A stretch of 64,000 nt of DNA from contig NC_053041.3 of NCBI RefSeq assembly GCF_002575655.3, positions 373,657,054-373,721,053 on the forward strand, in the 5' to 3' direction. A program made the position numbers and the translations under genes. Numbering within the stretch: position 1 is the stretch's first letter; each line of letters starts with the position of its first letter. The notes beneath the pieces were generated by a model that ran no database searches, was not told the origin of the DNA, and saw nothing but the letters and a program-made list of their open reading frames with translations. The DNA comes from Aegilops tauschii subsp. strangulata. Taxonomy: Eukaryota; Streptophyta; Magnoliopsida; Poales; Poaceae. Positions 1 through 9,051 of this stretch are shown in pieces.

Positions 1-296
1 CGTTGCCATTGACAGCAGGCATGGGGTCGAGATTTTTTTTGCTTTTGAAATTAATAGTAGTAGCACGGGCCACAGACATGCACTACAGATAATTAGTAGT
101 AGTGCGGGTGGCACCCACGCTACTACTAACACACGTAGTAGTAGCGTGGGTGACACCCGCGCTACTACTAACACACGTAGTAGTAGCGTGGGTGACACCC
201 GCGCTACTACTACCAGTTAGCTGTAGCCAGCTAGTAGTAGCCCGCGCTACTACTATATATTTAACCCGCGCTGCTAGTAGGCTTTTCCTAGTAGTG
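1..296. mobile_element. Terminal part of a CACTA (En/Spm) DNA transposon
   Basis: The stretch ends with gcttttcctagtagtg, which on the other strand reads CACTACTAGGAAAAGC, a typical CACTA terminal inverted repeat. The three bases after it (tat, 297-299) would be the target duplication. Inside the end are subterminal repeats built from agtagtagc and gctactacta in both orientations, as CACTA transposases require for binding. The rest of the element lies to the left of the window, so the second terminus cannot be checked. No transposase is visible here. Confidence 0.75.
86..212. repeat. 42-bp subterminal tandem repeat of the CACTA end
   Basis: Two perfect 42-bp copies (129-170 and 171-212) follow a diverged copy at about 86-128. 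Each unit is partly palindromic, with agtagtagc and gctactact facing each other around gtgacacc. An apparent reading frame through it (repeating VVVAWVTPALLL) is only the repeat being read as protein. Confidence 0.8.
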
Positions 297-548
297 TATG
301 GTCAACTAGAAATTTTCTATATAATCAGCTATAGTGGATGACTGCCGCACAGTGTAAACTGTCTGATGAACATATTGTGTCGATCACGGGCAAAACGTGT
401 GCAGACTAGAGCCGCAAATGAATCCAATCATAGTCCGAGACTTTCTTTTAGGTCAATTGAAGACAAATCTAGGCAGATCCAAAGAAACTGAGGGCAGCCA
501 TGGGCACCCAAAATGTCCAGGGGATGCCAAACATCTAAAAAATACTAT
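297..548. other. Short intergenic stretch, nothing recognised
   Basis: Between the CACTA end and the gypsy gag fragment I see no coding region, no clear repeat and no known element end. Confidence 0.5.
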
Positions 549-1154
549 TCACATAATGTTTTCCATAGGTTGGGGTTCTCCCCGAAAACTAAGGAAATGC
601 GATGGACGAATGTGCTTGCCCCAAACCCGCCAGTAGCTGGCTCGCATGCGCAAATGGTGTGAGGAGAACAGTAGGGGAGGGAATCTTGGACTGACTGTTG
701 GCTGGGAGTGGTGGCGGCGTCTGAAATGACGCCACCGACAACCCCCGCGCGATATCAAAGACAACTGGTCCGCAGACCCGTGGATCGTCCCGCCCGCGCC
801 TGCCTCGGGCCCCATTGGAGTGCCAAGCATCGCCGAGGCTGGAGAAGTTCCCTTCTCCGTCAGGAGCGCCACCGTAGGAGCTGATGACGATGGATGTTGT
901 GCCCGCTGCAGCGCAGAGACTGCCGTGCTGAGATCCACGACGTGCTTCTCCTGATCTGGACGCCAAACGGCGAGTTCGTCAATCTTGGCGGTCGAGGCTT
1001 GGATCGCCGCGATCGACGTGGAGTGGGCCATCAGGGTGGAGTCCAGGCGGTTGAGGAAAGCTTGGATCGAAGGATTCATGGCTGCCAAGTCGGATCGCTC
1101 TTGCCACAAACGGCGCGTCTCGCCGTCTCGATGAACTGAGTCAGAGTGTTGCAC
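549..1154 (-). pseudogene. gag-like N-terminal fragment of the gypsy element
   Basis: The 201-codon frame starts just after the primer binding site. Its first 110 residues look like the variable gag N-terminus (coiled stretch around SIAAIQASTAKIDELAV). The end, around HFLSFRGEPQPMENIM, resembles the gag motif FxxFxGENPxxWxxxC after a frameshift. There is no zinc knuckle because the fragment stops first. Translation of the frame may be out of register in its second half, which becomes rich in R and H. I read it as a decayed gag and not a host gene. Confidence 0.45.
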
Positions 1155-1170
1155 AGAAGGAAGGTGGAGT

Positions 1171-1184
1171 GGTCTCTGATACCA
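1171..1184 (-). other. Primer binding site (initiator-Met tRNA type)
   Basis: The minus strand reads TGGTATCAGAGACC directly after the LTR end with a two-base gap. TGGTATCAGAG is the standard site complementary to the 3' end of initiator tRNA-Met used by many plant LTR elements. Confidence 0.7.
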
Positions 1185-1186
1185 GG

Positions 1187-1514
1187 TGATAGGGAAGAAG
1201 TAGGGTTGGATCTAATCTCTATCTCTCGATCACGATATTTAGATCTCGATTACGACTCATGGATACAAGAATTGGACGAACAGAGAGGAGAAAGGGGAAT
1301 AGGGTATGTAGCCGCCGTCGTCCGTTGATCCACTTGATGCCTTCTTCATCGGGAGGAAGGGGTTAAGTTGTTGTGCGTCTTGTTGGGTTTCACTGGGCCC
1401 AGTCCGGCCCGGTCACCTTGTGTTGGCCTTGGTCACGCGTCGTGGGCGTCCCTCTCCCGCCCCAGCATGTCAGGCGTGCTGACACAGAAGAGCGCGAGGA
1501 GAGCGTGTTGTTCA
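1187..1514 (-). repeat. Short LTR (about 328 bp) of the truncated gypsy element
   Basis: Bounded by TGAAC at 1514 (minus strand) and TATCA at 1187, next to the primer binding site. The second LTR is missing, so the outer boundary at 1514 is a guess from the TG/CA rule only. Confidence 0.5.
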
Positions 1515-2198
1515 ACGGAAAAAACTGCAAGATCTCCTTTCTTTTTTTTTTCGTCTTTCTGTTTGACGATCGAGATGCACCTGCTTACTAAAAATTCTGG
1601 GAGACAAAAAAAGTGAAACTAACTGCATGGACACAGATGCACGTACGTACGTAGCTGAACATTTCCATAGACTACGTGCACAGTATTGTTGGATGCATAA
1701 CCCGCAGTAGTACATGCATATCATATCGATCAACATATCTTGCCTCTTTTTTCATCACTACCATGAAGAGCTACAAAAGCCACAGTACTCTATCTGGCAA
1801 GCAAAAAATTAAAGCTCCTGCATGGCATGTCATGGACATGTGCACGATGCAGTGGTACGTAGAAAGCATGCATGATTCACACCCTTTAATTCGTTTCCTT
1901 CCTAACTGTCTGGCTACTAGTACAGCTCAATCTTACCACTACAGAAAGAAGAAGAAGAGCCCTTTTGATTGCCCTAAACATGAGACACATTTCCACTAGA
2001 AAAGGCTTGCTTTTCATTGGAGATCGACCTAGGTACCCCTACCTATCTTTAGCTCCTCCTTTCCCCTGCCATCCGACACCCACCTTTCAACAGCCAAAGA
2101 TGGTATTGGGGCCATCCTAATGATAAATTAACTAAAGTAACTCCAATTCTTGCCGACGGCGATGGATCGATTAGGCTACAGTTGACGCCGACAGTTCT
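1515..2198. other. 3' flank of the KANADI gene
   Basis: This holds the presumed 3' UTR and downstream region of the minus-strand KANADI gene. I see no coding frame or complete transposon. A CACTAGAAAAGG string at about 1996 resembles a CACTA end but has no partner or subterminal repeats. Confidence 0.5.
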
Positions 2199-5100
2199 TC
2201 AGCTCCGGCGTTGGTGCGGCCGCCCTAGGGTGAAGTCAAGGTTCGGCGCGCTTGCGCTGGACGTCGTCTCTGACAGGCAGGAGTTCATGTCTGATAGGAT
2301 CTCTAGGCTCTTGGACTGCATATGATCCTGCATCCACGTTAACAATTAATTTCCCATCTGTTTGAACTTTGACGCGTGCACACTATTTGTTGCTATTTAT
2401 GCTAACGGAAACAGGTTAATTAGCTGATTTACCTTGAAAGATTGCATGCTTTCGTTGTTGGAATCACAAGGAAAGCCTGACCAATCCTCCTCCCTGCACA
2501 TATATCCCGCACCAACAAGTGCAACTCAAGTTAGTACTTTCCTATCCATTTCCCGGAAATATGACAAGAAAATGTGGGGACAAGTCAATACAAGTTGTTC
2601 TGCCAACAAACAACGCCTTTGTAATTACTAACAGCAGGCATGGGTGCACAATGAGGTCATAATTGAAGCATTTATTTGTCTAGGACTAGGAGATCCATGA
2701 CAAAACCATTGCTTGTCTCCATGAGAGTAGCTACGGTACTTTATGATGATATTAACAAAAGGGGTTGCCCCCCTGTTCCATTAAATATGAAACCATCAGA
2801 GTTACAGCATTCAGGCCGGCTTAAGTAGCATGCCTAGTCGAGTAAAACGGACAGACCAAACGGCTGTTCCAAAACACTAGGGCGCAATGTATACTCCCAG
2901 TTCGTCCTGATATCACATTTACTTGGAACTGATTCTAAGTCAGGGTTTACAAAAACAGCCGGGATGAGCATGCGGGTAAAAGATAAAAAGAGGCATTTTT
3001 TTACTGGCCAACCTAAAGTATAGCAAAGCCCTCTTAAGTCAAAGAGAGCACATGACAGTGTGAGGTGACATCAATTGAAAGGCCAGCTCGCTTAATCCAC
3101 GAGTTTTACTTAAGCCAGTTGTCTTTACTAAAAGTAGTTTTTACATATGGAGCAGGCACATAATGTGAGAACTAGTTCTCCTGCTGATAGTTTTATCAGA
3201 ACTACTAGTACTACTAGGGATTACTACTACATAAAAATTATCAACACAGGCTCCTCAGACAATTAATTAAGCTATATATTATGTGATTGTGTGATGCCTA
3301 CCTTGAGGAGCTATTCCACAGGGCACCACCATGAGTGGCACCGGCGCCGATGCTCCTGTCATCGTCGTTTGCAGCAAACCTTCCATTCCGTGTGGCCGCT
3401 GCCACTGCCTCAGGCCTACCGCCGCCTCGCAGGTCAAGCAAGTTGTCGTCGCAGATCTCGCCAGACGACCCGTTCTCGAAGCCGTCAGCCTGATCTGCTT
3501 AACATGGAACACACATCAAGAATGGAATAAAATGGAAGGCTGGAGCAGGTTTTAGTTGGCATCTATATATTCCAAAGGGAGCAAATAAAACCATTACTAG
3601 CATCAATCACACATTATGGACATGCATGTACTATTCACCTGACGAAGCTGCCGGCCTTTCGGTATTCTTCACAGTCCTGTACATCTGCAGCAACAAAGGA
3701 AAAGAAAAGATACTCATGTAATTTAGCATCTAACTTTATCATTATCTCGAAAAGTCTAACTTAACATTTACTAGCTGAGCAGAGAGATCAAATCATGAAG
3801 AATCCACATAGTAGTAGTTGGCAAATCATAAGATTTGCAGATGTGCGAAAGATCATGGGGGCTGCTGCCTGCTTGTCTAGTCTAGCTAGCCGCAAGATTT
3901 GACATGACTGCTTAAGAGGGCTGGTAAAACCAATCGAGGAGGAGAAGAAAGGAACCCACCTTCACATTCGCATTGTACAGTTGATCATGTGTGTGATGTG
4001 CGTGCCTGCCAGCTAGAGCTAGTAGGTTAGGCCGGTTAGCTAGCTAGTGTGTCATGCCATATGCTATGGATGTGAAACCCCACGCCCACAGCATGGAGGA
4101 CTTGACCTAGCTGTGCAAAGGAGGAGAAGTTTCCATGATATTACAAGAGATGCAGAACAAGACAGGGGTGCCACTGTTGCTGCTTAACCACATCTGCCCC
4201 GCTCTCTCTCTCTCTGCCTTTATTTCTTCCTTTCACTTTGATCGGTTGCATGCATGTGGGCTGGTACAGCATTGAGCAGTGTATGGTAGTAGTAACTAGC
4301 ACTGCTACGGCAAAGCAGACACAGGAGAGGAGAGAGACCCAGGAGAGATGCACAGATCCATGTCCATGCATCTGTTTCCATCTCTCATCTTAGTCTCACT
4401 CAAGAGGATTAGCAGTTCAATCAAACTTAGTGAACGAGCTACTACTAGTTAAAGGGGCATTAATAAGTGTTGAATGCGTGAGTGGTAAGGTTTATGAACA
4501 TGGGTTACCTGCAAGTGAGATTTCACATGAGCTAGGGTGAGATCCTTCACATCCATGAGTTCAAGAACTGACTTCGGCGTCGCCCCTGGAATTTTACATC
4601 GCCACAACAAGATTAGGCAAAAGCGACCTTTTTTCTTCCACAAGAAGTCGTTTGGCCAATATAATGGCGATCGAGAGGGATAGGCAAGGTAGCGAGTACG
4701 TACTCTCGTGGCCGCCGAGAAGCTCCACGGCGTGGACAAAGCGGGAGTGGAGCGAGGACGTCCACCGCATGCGAGGCGCGCGTGCGGTGCGCTTCGGCGC
4801 CGGGAAGCCGACGAGGCGCGCGCCACACCCACCGACGCCGCGGCGCCAGGCGCCGGCGACGTGGCACGGGTCGCAGTAACACGGCGCGGTTGCCGCGGCT
4901 GAGGGGCCGCCGTGCGGAGGCGGGGGCGGGAACGGCGTCGGGTAGAGCGGCACGCCTCGTATGGGCCGCAGCATGGCGCCGTCGGGGACGGGGTGGTGAT
5001 GGTAGTACAGGCCGCCGTGCCCCGGCGCGCCGGCGTGGTGGGGCGGCAGAGGCATAGGCGGCATGGGAAACGGAAGCTGCAACGACGCCGCCATGGCCGG

Positions 5101-5241
5101 GTTCCCGCCGATGTTGCTGTTACTCGGGGGGCCGAAGAACCTCCCGCCTATAGCCCGGTGGTGATCGTGGCCTAGTGGTGCTGCACTCGCGGGGAGACCG
5201 ATCTGGAGGGATAGATCCGGCTGGGAAGGGAAGAGCTCCAT
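2199..5241 (-). CDS. KAN: KANADI-family GARP transcription factor, six exons, complete
   Basis: Exons (minus strand): 4704-5241, 4509-4585, 3639-3684, 3302-3494, 2433-2493, 2199-2327. All introns are GT-AG, the phases agree, and the total is 1,044 nt (347 residues plus stop). The N-terminus MELFPSQPDLSLQIGL is the KANADI start, with an EAR-like LSLQI stretch. A proline/histidine-rich region follows. The GARP (Myb-like) DNA-binding domain lies at about 155-211: RWTSSLHSRFVHAVELLGGH, then ATPKSVLELMDVKDLT, then AHVKSHLQMYRTVK across three exons. The tail carries the conserved SSGEICDDNLLDL and NLDFTLGRPHQ motifs. KANADI proteins specify abaxial (lower-side) organ identity in the nucleus and usually repress targets such as auxin and HD-ZIPIII pathway genes. 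I chose the ATG at 5241 because it opens the conserved MELFP motif. No stop or frameshift interrupts it. Which grass paralogue it is cannot be told without alignment. Confidence 0.93.
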
Positions 5242-5806
5242 TGCGCGCACTCTCTCTCTCTCTCTCTCTCGCCTTCCCCCAAGCAGCTTGGTTGTGTGTT
5301 GTGTGTGTCTTCTCTTCTCGGGAGCTCTCTCTCCTTTCCTATCTAGTTTCCTGGTAGAAGGATGGACAGTCCACTTTGAAGGAGTGGAAGAGAGAGAAAA
5401 AGACAGGCCCGGGGTAGAAATGTAAATAGTGGTTTTGGGGAATATGTGAGGAATAGTGCTTTGTCTGTTTGAGAGAGAGAGTGAGTGAGTGAGAGAGAGA
5501 GAGAGAGTGAGTGAGAGAGAGAGAGTGAGTGAGAGAGAGAAAGGCGGGGCAGCTGAAGCCTGCAGTAGTTATGGAGGGCAAAGTGAAGTTTCCCAGAAAG
5601 GGTGGGGTTTGTGTGATGAGTTAATGATGATGCATGCCATCGGATTCTCACGGTTTGAGCAATTGACAAGAGATATATGAGTAGTATGAGGAAAGGTTCC
5701 AAGCGCCGGCGACGTGGCACGGGTCGCACTAACACGGCGCGGTGGCCGCCGTGAACTCTACCTGGTTTTTCGCACGGTTTAGGTAGTTTCTTTGGCGAAC
5801 TTGTTA
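5242..5806 (-). promoter_or_regulatory. KANADI leader/promoter with GA and CT microsatellites
   Basis: Immediately upstream of the KANADI start, 5250-5270 is an uninterrupted TC run, which is a GA run on the gene's own strand. A second tract at about 5470-5540 is GAGA/GTGA on the plus strand, so CT on the gene's strand. GA/CT tracts near plant homeotic and polarity genes are known binding sites for BBR/BPC (GAGA-binding) proteins. Whether these function that way here is inference. I do not see an unambiguous TATA box. Confidence 0.5.
5701..5755. repeat. Duplicated piece of KANADI exon 1
   Basis: About 50 bp here match KANADI exon 1 at about 4850-4905 with a few mismatches, in the same orientation. 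Shared blocks include cgccggcgacgtggcacggg and taacacggcgcgg. The copy lies roughly 460 bp upstream of the start codon and has no reading-frame context of its own. Confidence 0.85.
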
Positions 5807-7119
5807 AGGCATCTCCAAAACGGACCCTTGAAATGTCCGCAACCGTTCGGATGGCATGGTCTGAAAGTGTTTAGCCATCCAATGCGGGTCTGTGTCGGTT
5901 CGCCGATATGTCCGGACGCACTTTTTTTCGCAAAATCAAAACAAACTTTAAAGGCTTTGCGGGAGTCCGAATAGCAGCCACATAGGACTGCGACATCCCC
6001 AGCTCACCCAAAACCCCTTCCTGGCCCTACCCTTCCATGCTCCAATCTTTCTCTGAATTCGGTTTCTCTCTTGCATCACCGTTCCACCATCCTGGTCGCA
6101 CCACCATGCCCTTGCTGGAACTCGACTACTCCGTCTCTTCAAACGCTAAACCCGGGCGTCGCCGCAATGTCTGAAGCAAGAGGGTGACCAGGTTTGCTCG
6201 GATCTCTTAATTGCATGCATTGGAGATGAAAGAACTGCTGAAAAGTTCTACAAGGGCAATATCGGGGTCATGTTAAGAAGCCCACCATCATTCTTGAAGC
6301 AGCCGCATCACACGATCTTTAGATTTGGCACGCTTTCTTTGGCAATCCAGGGCCTGACAATGGCATCAATGTGCTGCAGCGATCACCATTGTTTGGTAGG
6401 TTTGCTGAAGGGAAAGGTCATCCTTGCCACTATACTGTCAATAGCCATGAATACAATATGGGCTACTATCTGGTTGTTGGTATCCATCCTCCGTGCGCTA
6501 CCTTTTTCAAGACCACCTCCGACCCAATAGGTCAGAGAAAATCTCACTTTGACTAAAAACAAGAAGCAACTAGAACGGATGTTGAGGAGGCATTTGGAGT
6601 TCTACTGGCATGTTTTGTAGTTGTTCGTGGACCTGCTAAATAGTGAGATTCGGAGACATGGTAGAAGGTGATAACATGTTTTGTGATCACGTACAACATG
6701 ATAGTCGAGGATGAGGGTCAGGATGCCGTCATAGGTCTTGAATTTGAGAACATGGGTGATCTTATCGAACTTCCAGACCAGAATCCGCCACATTTGATGA
6801 GTTTCTTAAAATGCATCAACAAATTCGGCATCGAGCAACTCATGAGCAACTGAAGTAAGATTTGATTGAGTATCGGTGGGCGGCACAAGGGAACAACATT
6901 TTTGGAGTGTAATATTTAATTTGGAACTACTGCTTCATTTGAACATTTTTTTAGCCAAAATGGAACTAGATATGCTGCTATTTTGAGCGTGCAGATGTAT
7001 GTGAACTTTAAGAAATAATTGGGCCGGATGTATGCGGCTAGCTTTGGATGGCCGAATCCGGCATCCATGTCTGTGGACGGATGCGGTGTCGGTTTTGCAG
7101 GTCAGCGTTGGAGATGCCC
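5807..7119 (+). mobile_element. PIF/Harbinger DNA transposon, decayed
   Basis: Left end AGGCATCTCC (5807) and right end GGAGATGCCC (7119) form inverted repeats, and each side is flanked by TTA (5804-5806 and 7120-7122), the usual 3-bp target of this superfamily. The interior holds a transposase relic. The left end differs from the canonical GGGCATCTCC by one base. At 1.3 kb it is internally deleted compared with autonomous elements. Confidence 0.82.
6230..6640 (+). pseudogene. Harbinger DDE transposase relic
   Basis: In broken frames the sequence encodes a typical plant Harbinger transposase core: a segment reading MLQRSPLFGRFAEGKGH, then HYTVNSHEYNMGYYLVVGIH, and after a stop DVEEAFGVL. In the family this block contains DDE-type catalytic residues. 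The reading frame has stops and shifts (for example after SHFD at 6556), so no functional protein can be made. The upstream N-terminal half is missing. Confidence 0.75.
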
Positions 7120-7122
7120 TTA

Positions 7123-7635
7123 GGGCATCTGTAGCCATCCTCCAAAATTCAAATATGGGGGTAACTTTTTGGTTCGGGGAAGTAAGAATTGTGTAAACCA
7201 TCCCCAAATGTTTAATCCCCCCCCAAAATAGCTTTCATTGCCCATATTTTCCTAGTCCAACCTGCAACTAGGATAGGAGTGGCAACTTTCTCAATAAAAA
7301 TGTGGAAGAGCCCGCGTGTGTCGGCACCCAACCCGCCCCGTCGCCACTAGCGACCGCCGGCCAACACTGCCTATGCCGCCTCCCCGCGGCCTCGCATCCC
7401 TCCTCCACCCGTCTCTGGAGATATTCCGATGAACTTTGTTTTTCACTTTTCCAACTTTGTCACCGTCTTCGGCACGACGGAGTTTCTCACTTGCCTCCCT
7501 AGTCTGATGGCGCTCCTCCCTGGGCTCGTGCAAGGCACCACCACACGTGGAAGAGCACCTATAGAGGAACAAATCACGTCCACACCATCGTGCCACAAGG
7601 AAAAGGAAGATTAGAAGAACCCATTCAGACAAAGA
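7123..7635. mobile_element. Second Harbinger-like terminus and unclassified flank
   Basis: Directly after the TTA at the right end of the first Harbinger element, the sequence reads GGGCATCTGTAGCCATCC, itself a plausible Harbinger terminal repeat. I did not find its partner. The rest (to the LINE) is unclassified: A/T-rich, then GC-rich around 7320-7420, with no convincing coding frame. Confidence 0.4.
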
Positions 7636-7647
7636 AGTGCCCAAATC

Positions 7648-8333
7648 TTGCTACTTGGCTATATCCTCTGGCTCGCTAGAGCACCCCATTAGCGGCTCAT
7701 ATGGAAGACATGTGCACCGCTGCACATTCACATCTTCAATTTGCTGGGAACACTAGATCGGTATTGGACTACCGACCATCTTGCCTGCCATGGCCTACCA
7801 CAACATGCAACTTGTATCCTCTGCGGTTAGGGAATGGAGTCCATGCACCACCTACTCATCGTCTGCCCATTCTCTCGCTAGGTTTTGGCATGATATTCTC
7901 GTCTGGTGCAGGGTGACAGCCCCCTTGTCGGTTGCCTCCATTGACTTCCTCGACTTGTGGGCCCCTGCCTCTACGACTCCCCGACAGGGCTACGCGAGGG
8001 ACTGGCCTCTACCATCCTTCTCATGGCATGGTCCCTTTTGCCTCATCATAATGCATGTGTCTTTAACACAAGCGCCCCTCCACCGCATTGGTGGTTCAAT
8101 CCACCAAGGAAGACGCTTGCAGTTGAGCTCAGGCGGGAGCTAAAGGCTTAGATAATTTGATGTTGTGAGAGTGATTTTTTTGGGTTTTAGGGGTTGAGCA
8201 TCCTCTTGTCTTCTGCTCTCGTAACCTCCTCTATTTCTTGTGTGCACGTAGATGGTTGTGGCCTCATACCATGTTCACTCTTTTCTACCTATCAATGGAA
8301 TGATACGCCTCTACATATTCGTGAAAGAAAAGG
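7648..8333 (+). mobile_element. 5'-truncated LINE (L1-type) 3' end
   Basis: The 12-mer agtgcccaaatc occurs at 7636-7647 and again at 8334-8345, a target duplication of LINE size. Between them a decayed frame reads HHLLIVCPFSR, FWHDILVWCR, then FLDLW and TTPRQ, which matches the zinc-binding C-terminus found after reverse transcriptase in plant L1 elements. Stops and shifts interrupt it. It ends in an A-rich stretch (gtgaaagaaaagg) in place of a long poly(A). Confidence 0.72.
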
Positions 8334-8345
8334 AGTGCCCAAATC

Positions 8346-9051
8346 ATGGCCACACGTGTTGTTTTTCTTCAGTACCATTACCGGTTTGCCAGCCACTTCG
8401 GCTGTGCGACCTCCATTATGAATTTGGTTGCAAGTAGGCGTGCTATCTCCTCTTCTATCGCCATTCTCTTCTCTGTAGCAAAGCGGCGCAGGGCCTGTTT
8501 TACTGGCCTGGCATCCTTGCGGATGTTTAAGCAGTGTTTGGCCTTCTCTACTGGCACTCCTGGCATGTTGGTGGGCTTCCATGCGAATATGTTCGAGTTG
8601 GCTCGAAGAAAAGCGAGGAGCTATGCTTCTTGGCTCTCCAAGAGGTCCCCGCGATTGTCACCGTTTTGTTAGGATCTTCTGGGGTGAACCTGGAACTTCT
8701 TGGTCTGTCTGGCTGGTTGGAAAGTGGGCCTGGGCCTCGGTTTTTGGGGGAGCTTGGCCTCTGATGGCCCTATCCGCTTTCTTATCTTGGTGAGCTCGGC
8801 AGAGGCCAGGGCGGCCTCGATGAGCTCCATGTTTGACACTTCGGCCTTGTAGGCCTTCTCCGTGCTTCCCCGTAAGGTGATCGTACCGTTCGGGCCTGGC
8901 ATTTTTAGATGTAGGTAGGCGTGGGACGGGACTTCCATGAACTTCACGTATGCGGGTCTGCCCAAGATCGTGTGGTAGCCGCTCAAAAAAGGGGCCGACC
9001 TCAAATTGGATGGCCTCACTTCGGTAATTAGATTCGTCTTCGAAGATGACC
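8346..9051 (-). pseudogene. Host gypsy element: protease-RT linker and start of RT
   Basis: On the minus strand the frame contains GYHTILGRPAYVKFMEVPSH, LHLKMPGPNGTITLRG and ELTKIRKRIGPSEAKLPQKP. After a frameshift it contains the reverse-transcriptase entry IRKDARPVKQALRRFATEKR and FIMEVAQPKWLAN. This order is typical of Ty3/gypsy pol. The fragment is cut on the left by the LINE region and on the right by the insertion of the chromovirus. It continues on the far side at 19988. Confidence 0.8.

Larger units (their letters stand above)
549..1514 (-). mobile_element. 5' part of a Ty3/gypsy-like LTR retrotransposon
   Basis: On the minus strand the order is LTR (1187-1514), a TGGTATCAGAG primer binding site (1174-1184) and a gag-like reading frame (549-1154). 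The LTR begins TGAAC and ends TATCA on that strand and is only about 328 bp long. Nothing recognisable as protease, reverse transcriptase or a second LTR follows, so the element is cut off at about 549. The family is not identified. Confidence 0.55.

Noticed and set aside
1996..2020. CACTAGAAAAGG as a CACTA end downstream of KANADI
   Set aside because: No partner terminus, no subterminal repeats and no target duplication could be found.
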